From DASVTR01 sp033855775 (GTDB taxonomy: Bacteria; Acidobacteriota; Blastocatellia; Pyrinomonadales; Pyrinomonadaceae), in contig JAWVFT010000013.1 in assembly GCA_033855775.1 (NCBI GenBank), positions 15,186 through 79,185 of the forward strand: a DNA stretch of 64,000 nucleotides, written 5' to 3'. The position numbers were made by a program, and so were the translations under genes. Below, one piece after another: positions 7,397 to 15,119 of this stretch; the stretch's first letter is position 1, and each line of letters starts with the position of its first letter. Below the pieces are notes generated by a model. It was not told the DNA's origin and did no database searches. It worked only from the letters and a program-made list of their open reading frames with translations.

Positions 7397-9205
7397 ATGA
7401 GCACGACAACGACAGTCGGGACGCAGGCTCCGGCCAAGCCCCGCACGCTGGTGGACATGAACTGGGATCCGATTACGCGCATCGTCGGCAGCCTCGGCAT
7501 CTACACCAAGATTGATTTCGCCAACAAGGAGGTCGCCGAGTGCTACTCGACCTCCTCCATCTTTCGCGGTTATTCGATTTTCATGAAGGGCAAAGACCCG
7601 CGCGACGCGCACTTCATCACGAGCCGCATCTGCGGCATCTGCGGCGACAACCACGCCACCTGCGCCAACTACGCGCAGAACATGGCCTTCAACGTTCGCC
7701 CGCCCGCCCTCGGCGAGTGGATTGTCAATCTGGGCGAAGCCGCCGAGTACATGTTCGACCACAACATCTTTCAGGACAATCTGGTCGGCGTTGACTTCTG
7801 CGAGCAGATGGTCAAGGAGACGAATCCCGGCGTCTGGGAAAAAGCGAAGACGACCGAAGCCCCGCACGCCGCCGACCACGGCTACAAGACCATCGCCGAC
7901 ATCATGACGGCCCTCAATCCTTTCACGGGCGAGTTCTACCGCGAGACTCTGCACGTCTCGCGTTACACGCGCGAGATGTTCTGCTTGATGGAAGGCCGTC
8001 ACGTTCATCCTTCGACGCTCTATCCGGGCGGCGTCGGGACGGTTCCGACCGTCCAACTCTTCACGGACTACATCGTCCGCCTGATGCGCTACTGCGAGTT
8101 TATGAAGAAGGTCGTGCCGCTGCATGACGACCTCTTCGACTTCTTCTACGAAGCCTTGCCCGGCTATGAGAAAGTGGGACAACGCCGCATCCTGCTCGGC
8201 TGTTGGGGTTCGTTTCAGGACCCCGCGGTCTGCGACTACACCTACAAGAACATGAACGAGTGGGGCAACGCGATGTTCGTCACGCCCGGCGTCATCGTTG
8301 ACGGCAAACTCGTCACCACAGACCTCGTTGACATCAACCTCGGCATCCGCATCCTTTTGGGAAGCTCCTACTACGACGACTGGCAGAACGCCGAAACCTT
8401 CGTCAAGACAGACCCGCTCGGCAACGCGGTTGACCAGCGACATCCGTGGAATCAGACGACGACGCCGAGGCCGCAGAAGCGCGACTTCGACAACAAGTAC
8501 ACCTGGGTGATGTCGCCGCGCTGGTATCACGAAGGCGAGCAGGGCGAAGGCAGCAAGTATCTCGCGCTCGACACGGGCGGCGGGCCAATCGCTCGCCTCT
8601 GGTCAACCGCGCTGGCGGGCAAGGTGGACATCGGCTACATCAAGGCGACGGGCCACAGCGTCAAGATTTACCTGCCGCAGACGGCCATGAAGCCGGAGGT
8701 CGAGTTTGAATGGAAGATACCGAAGTGGTCGAACGCCATCGAACGCGACCGCGCCCGCACCTACTTTCAGGCTTACGCCGCCGCCGCCGCTCTACACTTT
8801 GCCGAGCAAGCCTTGGCCGAGTTGCACGCGGGCCGCACGAAAACATGGTCTGAGTTTAAGGTGCCTGACGAAGCCATCGGTTGCGGCTTTCACGAAGCGG
8901 TGCGCGGCGTTCTCTCGCATCATGTCGTTATCCGCGACGGCAAGATTGCCAACTATCACCCGTACCCGCCGACGCCTTGGAACGCCAACCCGCGCGACAT
9001 CTACGGCACACCCGGCCCCTACGAAGACGCCGTGCAGAACACGCCCATCTTCGAAGAGAACGGCCCTGAAAACTTCAAGGGCATAGACATCATGCGCGCC
9101 GTCCGCAGCTTCGACCCATGCTTGCCCTGCGGCGTCCACATGTATCTCGGCAACGGCAAAGTCTTGGAGACGCGCCACTCGCCGATGTTCGGGGCGATGA
9201 AGTAA
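7397..9205 (+). CDS. hhyL: Group 1h [NiFe] hydrogenase large subunit
   Basis: A 602-residue catalytic subunit that splits H2 at a Ni-Fe(CN)2CO site. The N-terminal L1 motif RICGICGDNHATC provides Cys79 and Cys82; the C-terminal L2 motif DPCLPCGVH provides Cys575 and Cys578. After His581 come 21 residues (MYLGNGKVLETRHSPMFGAMK), the extension that the maturation protease (gene at 13342) would remove once nickel is in place. Sequence around 'SIFRGYSIFMKGKDPRDAHFITS' is typical of group 1h, which oxidises H2 down to atmospheric levels in Streptomyces, Mycobacterium (Huc) and the acidobacterium Pyrinomonas. Confidence 0.96.
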   Translation: MSTTTTVGTQAPAKPRTLVDMNWDPITRIVGSLGIYTKIDFANKEVAECYSTSSIFRGYSIFMKGKDPRDAHFITSRICGICGDNHATCANYAQNMAFNVRPPALGEWIVNLGEAAEYMFDHNIFQDNLVGVDFCEQMVKETNPGVWEKAKTTEAPHAADHGYKTIADIMTALNPFTGEFYRETLHVSRYTREMFCLMEGRHVHPSTLYPGGVGTVPTVQLFTDYIVRLMRYCEFMKKVVPLHDDLFDFFYEALPGYEKVGQRRILLGCWGSFQDPAVCDYTYKNMNEWGNAMFVTPGVIVDGKLVTTDLVDINLGIRILLGSSYYDDWQNAETFVKTDPLGNAVDQRHPWNQTTTPRPQKRDFDNKYTWVMSPRWYHEGEQGEGSKYLALDTGGGPIARLWSTALAGKVDIGYIKATGHSVKIYLPQTAMKPEVEFEWKIPKWSNAIERDRARTYFQAYAAAAALHFAEQALAELHAGRTKTWSEFKVPDEAIGCGFHEAVRGVLSHHVVIRDGKIANYHPYPPTPWNANPRDIYGTPGPYEDAVQNTPIFEENGPENFKGIDIMRAVRSFDPCLPCGVHMYLGNGKVLETRHSPMFGAMK

Positions 9206-9208
9206 AGC

Positions 9209-9314
9209 AGTGACGAGTGACAAGCAGCGAGCAGCAAGTTAAAACCATCTGCGAATTTTTACTGACTGGTTTTTCTTCTTCTTGCTCGTCACTTGTCACT
9301 CGCTGCTTGTCACT
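9209..9314. repeat. Inverted repeat of GTGAC-AAG/GAG words, copy 1
   Basis: The left arm 9209-9238 and right arm 9281-9314 are built from the words AGTGAC, AAG, GAG and AGCAGC and their complements, giving a large imperfect hairpin. It starts three bases after the hhyL stop and ends seven bases before the next ATG. The first 20 bases (from 9205) match the element at 56541-56687. It may attenuate or stabilise the message between hhyL and the NifU-Rieske gene. Confidence 0.75.
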
Positions 9315-9320
9315 ATTCTT

Positions 9321-10211
9321 ATGGACTCACAACAACTAGCGCAGCGGATTGACGAACTCGTCCGCAAGATTGAGACGATGGCCGACGCGGACGCGCGCTC
9401 TAGCTGCGTCGAGCTTCTGCAATCGCTGATGGAACTCCACGGCTCTTGCCTGGAGCGCATGCTGGAGTTGGTCGCGGAAGCCGGAGCGCCGGGCCGCGCC
9501 GTCATCGAAGGCTTTGCGCGGGACGAGTTGGTGAAAGGATTGCTGCTGCTCTACGGGCTGCATCCGGTCGCCCTCGAAACGCGCGTCATGCAGGCTCTGG
9601 ACAAAGTGCGGCCTTATCTCTCTTCGCACGGCGGCAACGTCGAAGTGATTGGCATCGAGGACGGCGTAGTGCGCTTGCGACTTCAGGGAAGCTGCAAGAG
9701 TTGCCCTTCGTCCGCGATGACGCTCAAGCTCGCCATTGAAGAGGCCATCTATGAAGCCGCTCCCGACGTGACGGCTATTGAGGCCGAAGGAGTCTTTGAG
9801 CCTCCGCCGCCCGCCGTCTCAGGCTTAGTCTCTTTGGAGCGGACGCGAAGAAGCGACGACGCGGCGGCGCAGGCGGTCGTCAATGGTCACGGTTGGGAGC
9901 AGGTCAACGGCCTGTCGTCGCTCGCTCAAGGCGCGGCGCAGGCGGTCGAAGTCGGCGGGCGCACGATTCTCTTCTGTCATCTTGACGAGACGTTCTACGC
10001 CTACAGCAGCAATTGTCCCGGCTGCGGTCGGGCCTTGCCCGCAGCCGCGCTTGAGGGCGCAACGCTCGTCTGCCCTGCCTGCGAGCAACGCTACGATTGC
10101 AAGCGCGCCGGTCGCGGCTTAGACGAGCCGGGCCTCTACCTTGAGCCGTTCCCGCTGTTAATCGAACAAGGCCGGATGAAGGTGGCCGTGCCTCATCCGG
10201 CGACGAGTTGA
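9321..10211 (+). CDS. NifU-like / Cys4 Rieske-like fusion protein of the hydrogenase cluster
   Basis: A 296-residue protein from the ATG at 9321. Residues 1-85 are helical; 88-155 form a NifU C-terminal domain with Cys125 and Cys128 (GSCKSCPSS), a site that can carry a transient Fe-S cluster. Residues 210-290 follow a Rieske-ferredoxin layout ('AYSSNCPGCGRAL...LVCPACEQRYDC'), but the two His ligands are missing: the ligand set reads Cys232, Cys235, Cys251, Cys254. It may hold an all-Cys cluster, a rubredoxin-like iron or zinc. Similar proteins accompany group 1h hydrogenases (proposed electron acceptor HucE in mycobacteria). Role: cluster delivery or electron transfer, inferred. Confidence 0.82.
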   Translation: MDSQQLAQRIDELVRKIETMADADARSSCVELLQSLMELHGSCLERMLELVAEAGAPGRAVIEGFARDELVKGLLLLYGLHPVALETRVMQALDKVRPYLSSHGGNVEVIGIEDGVVRLRLQGSCKSCPSSAMTLKLAIEEAIYEAAPDVTAIEAEGVFEPPPPAVSGLVSLERTRRSDDAAAQAVVNGHGWEQVNGLSSLAQGAAQAVEVGGRTILFCHLDETFYAYSSNCPGCGRALPAAALEGATLVCPACEQRYDCKRAGRGLDEPGLYLEPFPLLIEQGRMKVAVPHPATS

Positions 10212-10286
10212 AGGCTTTCAACCGCTCGCCCGTGGCGCGAAGGGACAAACGCGCTTCGCGCCTACGGACGACCAAGAGGAGAAGAG

Positions 10287-10514
10287 ATGATGGACGAACA
10301 TGACGCCAGGAGCGAGTCGCCCGCGCATGACGCAGGCACAGGCAAGGGCGAGGAGAAATCCTCCATGGAAGGAAAGGAGCCGGGCCGCGAAGTCACAGGC
10401 GAGACGCACGCGGGCCGTCCCGCCGGAACTTCGACGGCGCGCGATTCCACCAGCATCAATCCTGATGACGAAGGCCCGATTGACCCTGCAAGCCCGAACA
10501 TGCCCGCTCCCTAA
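10287..10514 (+). CDS. Small hydrophilic, probably disordered protein (75 aa)
   Basis: Begins MMDEHDARSESPAHDAG. It is nearly free of hydrophobic residues and rich in Glu, Gly, Thr, Ser and Pro, so likely unstructured. GAGGAGAAGAG lies directly upstream of the double ATG, a strong ribosome binding site, which is the main reason to believe it is translated. It sits between the NifU/Rieske gene and the DUF5947 gene in the hydrogenase operon. No family recognised. Confidence 0.5.
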   Translation: MMDEHDARSESPAHDAGTGKGEEKSSMEGKEPGREVTGETHAGRPAGTSTARDSTSINPDDEGPIDPASPNMPAP

Positions 10515-10573
10515 ACCGCGAGCAGAGCGAACAGGCGACCGGCGGAAAATAGTTTGAGGCAGCAGATTCACAG

Positions 10574-11227
10574 ATGAGTCAGGATTCGCGTGACAGCAGG
10601 ATGAATCAATCGCCGTTGGCCGGATTGCGCCGCTTTGTGCGCCCGCGCTCCGCTGCCGTCGAACGCTGCGAACTATGCAGCGCCGAACTCGCAGCCGAAC
10701 ATCAACATCTGGTCGAGCCTGCGAGTCGCCAGTTGGTTTGCGCCTGCGAGCCTTGCGCCATTCTGTTCAGCGGTCAGGCGGGAACGAAATACAAGCGCGT
10801 CCCGCGCCGCATCCGCGCCTTGCCCGACTTTCAAATGACCGACGCGCAGTGGGACAGCTTGATGATTCCGATTCAACTGGCCTTCTTCTTCAATAGCTCC
10901 CCGGCGGGTCGCGTCATCGCGCTCTATCCGAGTCCGGCTGGCCCGACCGAATCGCTGCTCGCGCTCGATTCATGGAACGAGATTGTCGCCGCTAATCCAA
11001 TCCTGCGGGAGATGGAGACGGACGTTGAAGCCTTGCTCGTCAAGCGCGTCGGCGGCGAGAGCGAATATTATCTTGCGCCGGTTGACGAGTGCTACAAGCT
11101 GGTCGGGCTGATTCGCGCGCACTGGCGCGGACTCTCCGGCGGCACGGAGGTCTGGCGCGAGGTCGGGCAATTCTACGCGTCACTGCAAGCGCGCTCCACC
11201 CCTGCGAAAGAGGCGCAACGTGCCTGA
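10574..11227 (+). CDS. DUF5947 family protein (hydrogenase-associated)
   Basis: A 217-residue protein. The N-terminus has a Cys-pair zinc-ribbon-like site (CELCSAEL ... CACEPCAILF, residues about 32-63), followed by 'KYKRVPRRIRALPDFQMTDAQWDSLMIPIQLAFFF' and 'ALYPSPAGPTESLLALDSW'. I recognise it as the DUF5947 type that travels with group 1h hydrogenase operons. Function unknown; the Cys-rich head suggests a metal site. Its stop overlaps the next start (GTG at 11220) by eight bases, so translation is coupled. Confidence 0.8.
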   Translation: MSQDSRDSRMNQSPLAGLRRFVRPRSAAVERCELCSAELAAEHQHLVEPASRQLVCACEPCAILFSGQAGTKYKRVPRRIRALPDFQMTDAQWDSLMIPIQLAFFFNSSPAGRVIALYPSPAGPTESLLALDSWNEIVAANPILREMETDVEALLVKRVGGESEYYLAPVDECYKLVGLIRAHWRGLSGGTEVWREVGQFYASLQARSTPAKEAQRA

Positions 11228-11897
11228 CTTGAATTTCCAGATTGAGGGAGCCGAAGCCGTCGCCTACGCGGCGGCTCCGCTTCTGTCGTTCAAGCTGCGC
11301 GTCGAGAACACAGTCGCCGCCGAGCCGATTCACACCGTTGCGCTCCATTGCCAGATTCAGATAGAAGCCCCGCGCCGTCATTATAACGAGCAGGAGCAGG
11401 AACGCCTGCTCGACCTTTACGGCGAGCCGGACCGTTGGGGACAAACGCTGCGCACGATGCTATGGACGCACGCGAGCGTCGTCGTCAAACCGTTCGAGGG
11501 CGCGACGCTTGTTGACTTGCCAGTCCCCTGCACGTTCGACTTCAACGTGGCCGCCGCGAAATATTTCGCGGGGCTTGAGGACGGCGAAGTTCCGCTCTGC
11601 CTGCTCTTCAGCGGCACTGTCTTCTATGAAGCGGAAGACGGAGCCTTGCAGGTCTCGCAGATTTCATGGGAGAAGGAAGCGCGGTATCGCTTGCCCGTGC
11701 GCGTCTGGCAGCAGATGATGGATTTCTACTATCCGAACAGCGCGTGGCTCTCGTTGCGCCGCGATGTCTTCGACCGTCTCTACCGCTACAAGATGCGGCG
11801 CGGGATACCGACGTGGGAGCAAACGTTGGAGAGCCTTCTGCCAACTTTGGAAGAGACTGGCGAAGAGCGAGAGCTTGAGGAGAACGTGCCGTCGTGA
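11220..11897 (+). CDS. DUF6084 family protein (hydrogenase-associated)
   Basis: A 225-residue protein from a GTG inside the end of the DUF5947 gene. It begins 'MPDLNFQIEGAEAVAYAAAP' and predicts as beta-rich ('LLSFKLRVEN', 'HTVALHCQIQIEAPRRHY') then helical near 'WTHASVVVKPFEGATLVDLP'. The combination with DUF5947 is a hallmark of the group 1h locus. No signal peptide or membrane segment, so cytosolic. Biochemical role unknown; candidates are assembly or cofactor-insertion partner of HhySL. A four-base overlap (GTGA) couples it to the next gene. Confidence 0.8.
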   Translation: MPDLNFQIEGAEAVAYAAAPLLSFKLRVENTVAAEPIHTVALHCQIQIEAPRRHYNEQEQERLLDLYGEPDRWGQTLRTMLWTHASVVVKPFEGATLVDLPVPCTFDFNVAAAKYFAGLEDGEVPLCLLFSGTVFYEAEDGALQVSQISWEKEARYRLPVRVWQQMMDFYYPNSAWLSLRRDVFDRLYRYKMRRGIPTWEQTLESLLPTLEETGEERELEENVPS

Positions 11898-12937
11898 ACC
11901 TTGAACGCGTCGAAAAGATTGCCAACGCCGTGCTCTACGAGGGCTACATTCTGTACCCGTACAGAGCCTCTGCCGTGAAGAACCAGCAGCGCTGGAACTT
12001 CGGCGCTCTCTGCCCGCCCGCTTACCGCCGGGCGCAGAAGGGCACGGAAGCCTGCGTCATGCAGACGGAGTGCTTGGTGGCCGGAGACGAGCGCGCGACG
12101 CTCGACGTGAAGGCGCGCTTCCTGCACTTGCTCGCGCGCGAAGTGGGACAACTGGCGACGCCGCTGCCCGAGTTAAAGGAAGGCGTCGAGCCTGACTTTC
12201 AAACAGTCGCGGCGCTGGAAGTCGGCGGACAGCTTTATCAAACATGGCAGGAAGCGGCGGAGCGCGAAGTGAACTTGCGCGGCCTTAATCTGCGCCAACT
12301 CGTCGCCGCTGCCGAGCGACAGGCGTTCAGTTTTCCGTCAAGCAAAGAGATGGAGCCTTTGCTTGAAACGGGCGGGCCGGTGGTCGGCGTCATCGTTCGC
12401 AGCCAGCAAGCAATCGCAGGCGAAGTCGAAGTGAGAGCCGAGCAGGCGGGCGAGCGATTGTTCAAAGTAACCGTGCGTATCCTGAACCTGACGCCGTTGA
12501 CGGATGCCAACAACAGGAGCCGCGATGAAGCTCTGCTGCGCTCGTTCGTCTCGACGCACACTATCCTGCGCGCACGCGACGGCGAGTTCGTCTCGCTGCT
12601 TGAGCCGCCCGAAACTTTACGCGAAGTTGCAGCCGCTTGCAGCAACGTCGGCACGTGGCCCGTCATGGTCGGAGACGAAGGCGAGCGCGATTGCCTGCTT
12701 TCATCGCCGATTATTCTCTACGATTATCCGCAGATTGCGCCCGAAAGCGCGGGCGACCTTTTCGACGGCACGGAGATAGACGAGATTCTGACGCTTCGCA
12801 TCATGACGTTGACGGACGAAGAGAAGCGCGAGATGCGCGGCATAGACGAACGAGCGCGACAGATACTTGAGCGCACCGAAACGATTCCGCTTGAGCAGAT
12901 GATGAAGATGCACGGCGCGATGAAAGGCAAAGCGTAG
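11894..12937 (+). CDS. Conserved hydrogenase-cluster protein of unknown function (347 aa)
   Basis: Starts at a GTG overlapping the DUF6084 stop. Opens 'MNLERVEKIANAVLYEGYIL' followed by 'YPYRASAVKNQQRWNFGALC', and ends in a long helical stretch 'LRIMTLTDEEKREMRGIDER' with a Met-rich tail (MMKMHGAMKGKA). The same order (DUF5947, DUF6084, this protein, a roughly 110-aa protein, protease) is found in other group 1h clusters, which supports a role in making or docking the enzyme. No catalytic motif was recognised. Confidence 0.75.
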   Translation: MNLERVEKIANAVLYEGYILYPYRASAVKNQQRWNFGALCPPAYRRAQKGTEACVMQTECLVAGDERATLDVKARFLHLLAREVGQLATPLPELKEGVEPDFQTVAALEVGGQLYQTWQEAAEREVNLRGLNLRQLVAAAERQAFSFPSSKEMEPLLETGGPVVGVIVRSQQAIAGEVEVRAEQAGERLFKVTVRILNLTPLTDANNRSRDEALLRSFVSTHTILRARDGEFVSLLEPPETLREVAAACSNVGTWPVMVGDEGERDCLLSSPIILYDYPQIAPESAGDLFDGTEIDEILTLRIMTLTDEEKREMRGIDERARQILERTETIPLEQMMKMHGAMKGKA

Positions 12938-13015
12938 CAAGGCGAAAAGCGGAAGGGCGAACGAGAAACAGTTTCGCGGAAACAGCTTAACTTTTATCTT
13001 TCTTGATGGTGAGCG

Positions 13016-13345
13016 ATGAACGAATGGGAATGGCAATTGCTCGAAGAGAAGACGCCTTTGAACGAGGTGCAGGTCGCGGGCGTTGAAATCAAGACAGGCG
13101 ACCGCGTGCGGCTGCGTCCACGCGCCGGGGGCGACATCTTCGACCTCGCGCTCGCGGGCCAAATCGCCATCATCGAATCCATCGAGCAGGACTACGAAGA
13201 CAAAGTTCATCTGGCGGTCGTCATTGAAGACGACCCCGGTTTGGATTTAGGCATGCTGCGACAGCCCGGCCATCGTTTCTTTTTCTCTCCCGAAGAGATA
13301 GAGCCGCTCGCGCTGCTCGACGACAAGGATGGACAAAGCTCTTGA
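13016..13345 (+). CDS. Conserved hydrogenase-cluster protein of unknown function (109 aa)
   Basis: Begins MNEWEWQLLEEKTPLNEVQVAG. The core 'IKTGDRVRLRPRAGGDIFDL' and 'GQIAIIESIEQDYEDKVHLAVVIEDDPG' looks like a small beta barrel. The C-terminus has 'RQPGHRFFFSPEEIEPL'. No family number recalled, but the position just before the maturation protease is conserved in this type of locus. The four-base overlap with the protease start (TTGA at 13342-13345) suggests coupled translation. Confidence 0.72.
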   Translation: MNEWEWQLLEEKTPLNEVQVAGVEIKTGDRVRLRPRAGGDIFDLALAGQIAIIESIEQDYEDKVHLAVVIEDDPGLDLGMLRQPGHRFFFSPEEIEPLALLDDKDGQSS

Positions 13346-13857
13346 CGCCGCCAAGCATTCTCATCGCGGGCATCGGCAATATCTTTCTGGGCGATGACGC
13401 CTTCGGCTCGGAAGTGGCGCGGCGACTGATGGGGCGCGCGTTGCCGCCGGAAGCGCGCGTCGTGGATTTTGGAATCCGTGGCTTCGACCTCGCCTATGCG
13501 TTGCTCGACGGCTACGACGTGACAATCTTTATAGACGCGACCCCGCGCGGCGGAGAACCCGGCACGCTCTACACCATCGAGCCTGACTTGAAAGAGCTTG
13601 ATAATCTGAACGACGACGCAGCGATGGTCGAGACGCACGGGATGAATCCGATGAAGGTGCTCGGCATGGTCAAGTCTATGGGCGGCGAGTTCAAGCGGAT
13701 ACTGCTGGTCGGGTGCGAGCCGACGCCGCTCGAATCGGAAGACGGCGAGATGGGTTTGAGCGAGCCGGTTGAGGCCGCCGTAGGCGAAGCGGTTCGGATG
13801 GTCGAATCGCTCATCTCGAAGATTCTCGAAGAGGAACGCCGCAAGGCGACTGTCTAA
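13342..13857 (+). CDS. Hydrogenase maturation endopeptidase (HyaD/HupD family)
   Basis: A 171-residue protease that removes the C-terminal extension of HhyL after Ni insertion. The family's nickel-sensing residues are visible: Asp18 in 'GIGNIFLGDDAFG' (Glu in E. coli HybD), Asp65 in 'IFIDATPRGGEPG' and His99 in 'ETHGMNP'. The start is a TTG overlapping the stop of the previous gene; no better start exists before the conserved 'ILIAGIGN'. The expected substrate is the 21-residue tail of HhyL encoded in this operon. Confidence 0.9.
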   Translation: MTPPSILIAGIGNIFLGDDAFGSEVARRLMGRALPPEARVVDFGIRGFDLAYALLDGYDVTIFIDATPRGGEPGTLYTIEPDLKELDNLNDDAAMVETHGMNPMKVLGMVKSMGGEFKRILLVGCEPTPLESEDGEMGLSEPVEAAVGEAVRMVESLISKILEEERRKATV

Positions 13858-13900
13858 ACGTTTGAGCAACGGCGCTCGAAGGATTAAAAGGAGCAGAAAG

Positions 13901-14077
13901 ATGGCTACAGGTTCGGAACTTGCAAGACGACATGAGTCTTTGGAAAGAAGAGAAAGGAACTCGTCCAACATGAATATCTGGGCTATTCTCGGAGGCGTCG
14001 CGGTGGTGGCAATGGCGGTCGGTGTCATCGTTAGTTTGCCCGACATCAAACGCTACATCAAAATCAGCACGATGTAA
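13901..14077 (+). CDS. Small single-span membrane protein of the hydrogenase cluster (58 aa)
   Basis: From the ATG at 13901, preceded by AAGGAGCAGAAAG. The first 23 residues are charged, then comes one hydrophobic helix ('IWAILGGVAVVAMAVGVIVS') and a short tail 'LPDIKRYIKISTM'. It resembles the DUF6893 small proteins seen with these hydrogenases. HhyS has no membrane anchor, so a small membrane protein in the same operon is a candidate docking or quinone-site partner; this is inference. Its stop overlaps the ATG of the YceI gene by one base. Confidence 0.7.
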   Translation: MATGSELARRHESLERRERNSSNMNIWAILGGVAVVAMAVGVIVSLPDIKRYIKISTM

Positions 14078-14652
14078 TGGCGGCCAACGAAGACATTGCC
14101 GTTCGCTACCGGATTGACCCAAAGCAGAGCCGGTTCGTCGTGCAGGCAGAGGCCAGCGGGCTGTTGTCGTTCGTCGGCCACAATCCGGTCATCGCTATTT
14201 GTGGCTTTGGCGGCGACGCGAGCTTTATTCACGGCACGTTTGCTCAGGCTTCGCTGTTGATGCTGGTGCAGGCCAACTCGCTCGCGGTCGTCGGCGAAGC
14301 CAGCGAGAAAGACCGGCCGGAGATAGAGCGCGCGATGCGCGAAGACGTTCTCGAAATCGCGCGTTATCCTGAGATTGTCTACATGAGCACGAGCGTGCAG
14401 ACGACACGGATTGCCGAAGGCCGTTATCAATCGAGAATCGGCGGCAGCCTCTCGCTGCACGGCGTGACGCGTCAACAGAATGTGGACGCGGAGTTAAGCA
14501 TCAACGGCGGCAATCTCTTGCGCGCTCGCGGCGAGTTCAGCTTGCGCCAGAGCGACTACAACATCAGGCAATTCTCCGCCGTCGGCGGCACGCTCAAGGT
14601 CAAAGACGACCTGCGGTTTTCGTTCGACATCGGCGCGGAAAAGCAGGGATGA
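14077..14652 (+). CDS. YceI-family lipocalin-like protein
   Basis: A 191-residue protein with YceI hallmarks: 'YRIDPKQSRFVVQAEASGLLSFVGH' at the start, 'MREDVLEIARYPEIVYMST' in the middle and 'GSLSLHGVTRQQNVDAELSI' later. YceI proteins form an extended lipocalin-type barrel and the structurally known members bind polyisoprenoid chains. There is no signal peptide, so this one is cytosolic. Being inside the hydrogenase operon, binding the isoprenoid tail of a quinone is an attractive but untested idea. Start overlaps the previous stop (TAATG). Confidence 0.82.
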   Translation: MAANEDIAVRYRIDPKQSRFVVQAEASGLLSFVGHNPVIAICGFGGDASFIHGTFAQASLLMLVQANSLAVVGEASEKDRPEIERAMREDVLEIARYPEIVYMSTSVQTTRIAEGRYQSRIGGSLSLHGVTRQQNVDAELSINGGNLLRARGEFSLRQSDYNIRQFSAVGGTLKVKDDLRFSFDIGAEKQG

Positions 14653-14774
14653 AGAATGAGCGGTTGAGCGTTTGAGCCGGGTTGAGCGGCGGAAGTCGAG
14701 TCGAATCTACGGCGCGAAGAAGATGATGATGATTCGGCAACTCGTCGCTCGTCGCGCCTTCGTCTCTTCACGTT

Positions 14775-15119
14775 ATGCATGAGCTTTCCATTGCGATGAG
14801 CATGGTGGAGATGGCTACGGAGGAAGCCGCGAGCCGTGGCGCCGCGCAGGTCAACGCGGTGCATCTGAAGTTGGGGCCGCTGTCGGGCGTGGTCAAGGAA
14901 GCTCTCCTTTTCTCCTACGAGGTGGCTTGCGCGGGCACGCCGCTTGAGGGATCGCAACTGGTCATCGAAGACGTTCCGGTCGTCGTCTATTGCCCGGCCT
15001 GCGAGGCTGAAACGTCCCCGGCTTCGCTACAGCATTTCTGCTGTCCAATCTGCGCCACCCCGACGCCGCACATCCTGCGCGGGAAGGAACTCGAAGTGTT
15101 TGCTTTGGAGATACAGTGA
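14775..15119 (+). CDS. hypA: HypA nickel metallochaperone
   Basis: A 114-residue protein that brings nickel to the hydrogenase with HypB. It begins MHELS, giving the Ni ligands His2 and Glu3, and carries a zinc site with Cys73 and Cys76 (CPAC) and Cys90 and Cys93 (CPIC). Length is normal for the family. The start codon lies 122 nt after the YceI gene, and the stop overlaps the ATG of hypB by one base (TGATG). Confidence 0.95.
   Translation: MHELSIAMSMVEMATEEAASRGAAQVNAVHLKLGPLSGVVKEALLFSYEVACAGTPLEGSQLVIEDVPVVVYCPACEAETSPASLQHFCCPICATPTPHILRGKELEVFALEIQ

Noticed and set aside
7310..8530. Open frame of about 400 codons opposite hhyL
   Set aside because: Shadow of hhyL: composition is Asp/Val/Arg-rich with no recognisable domain.
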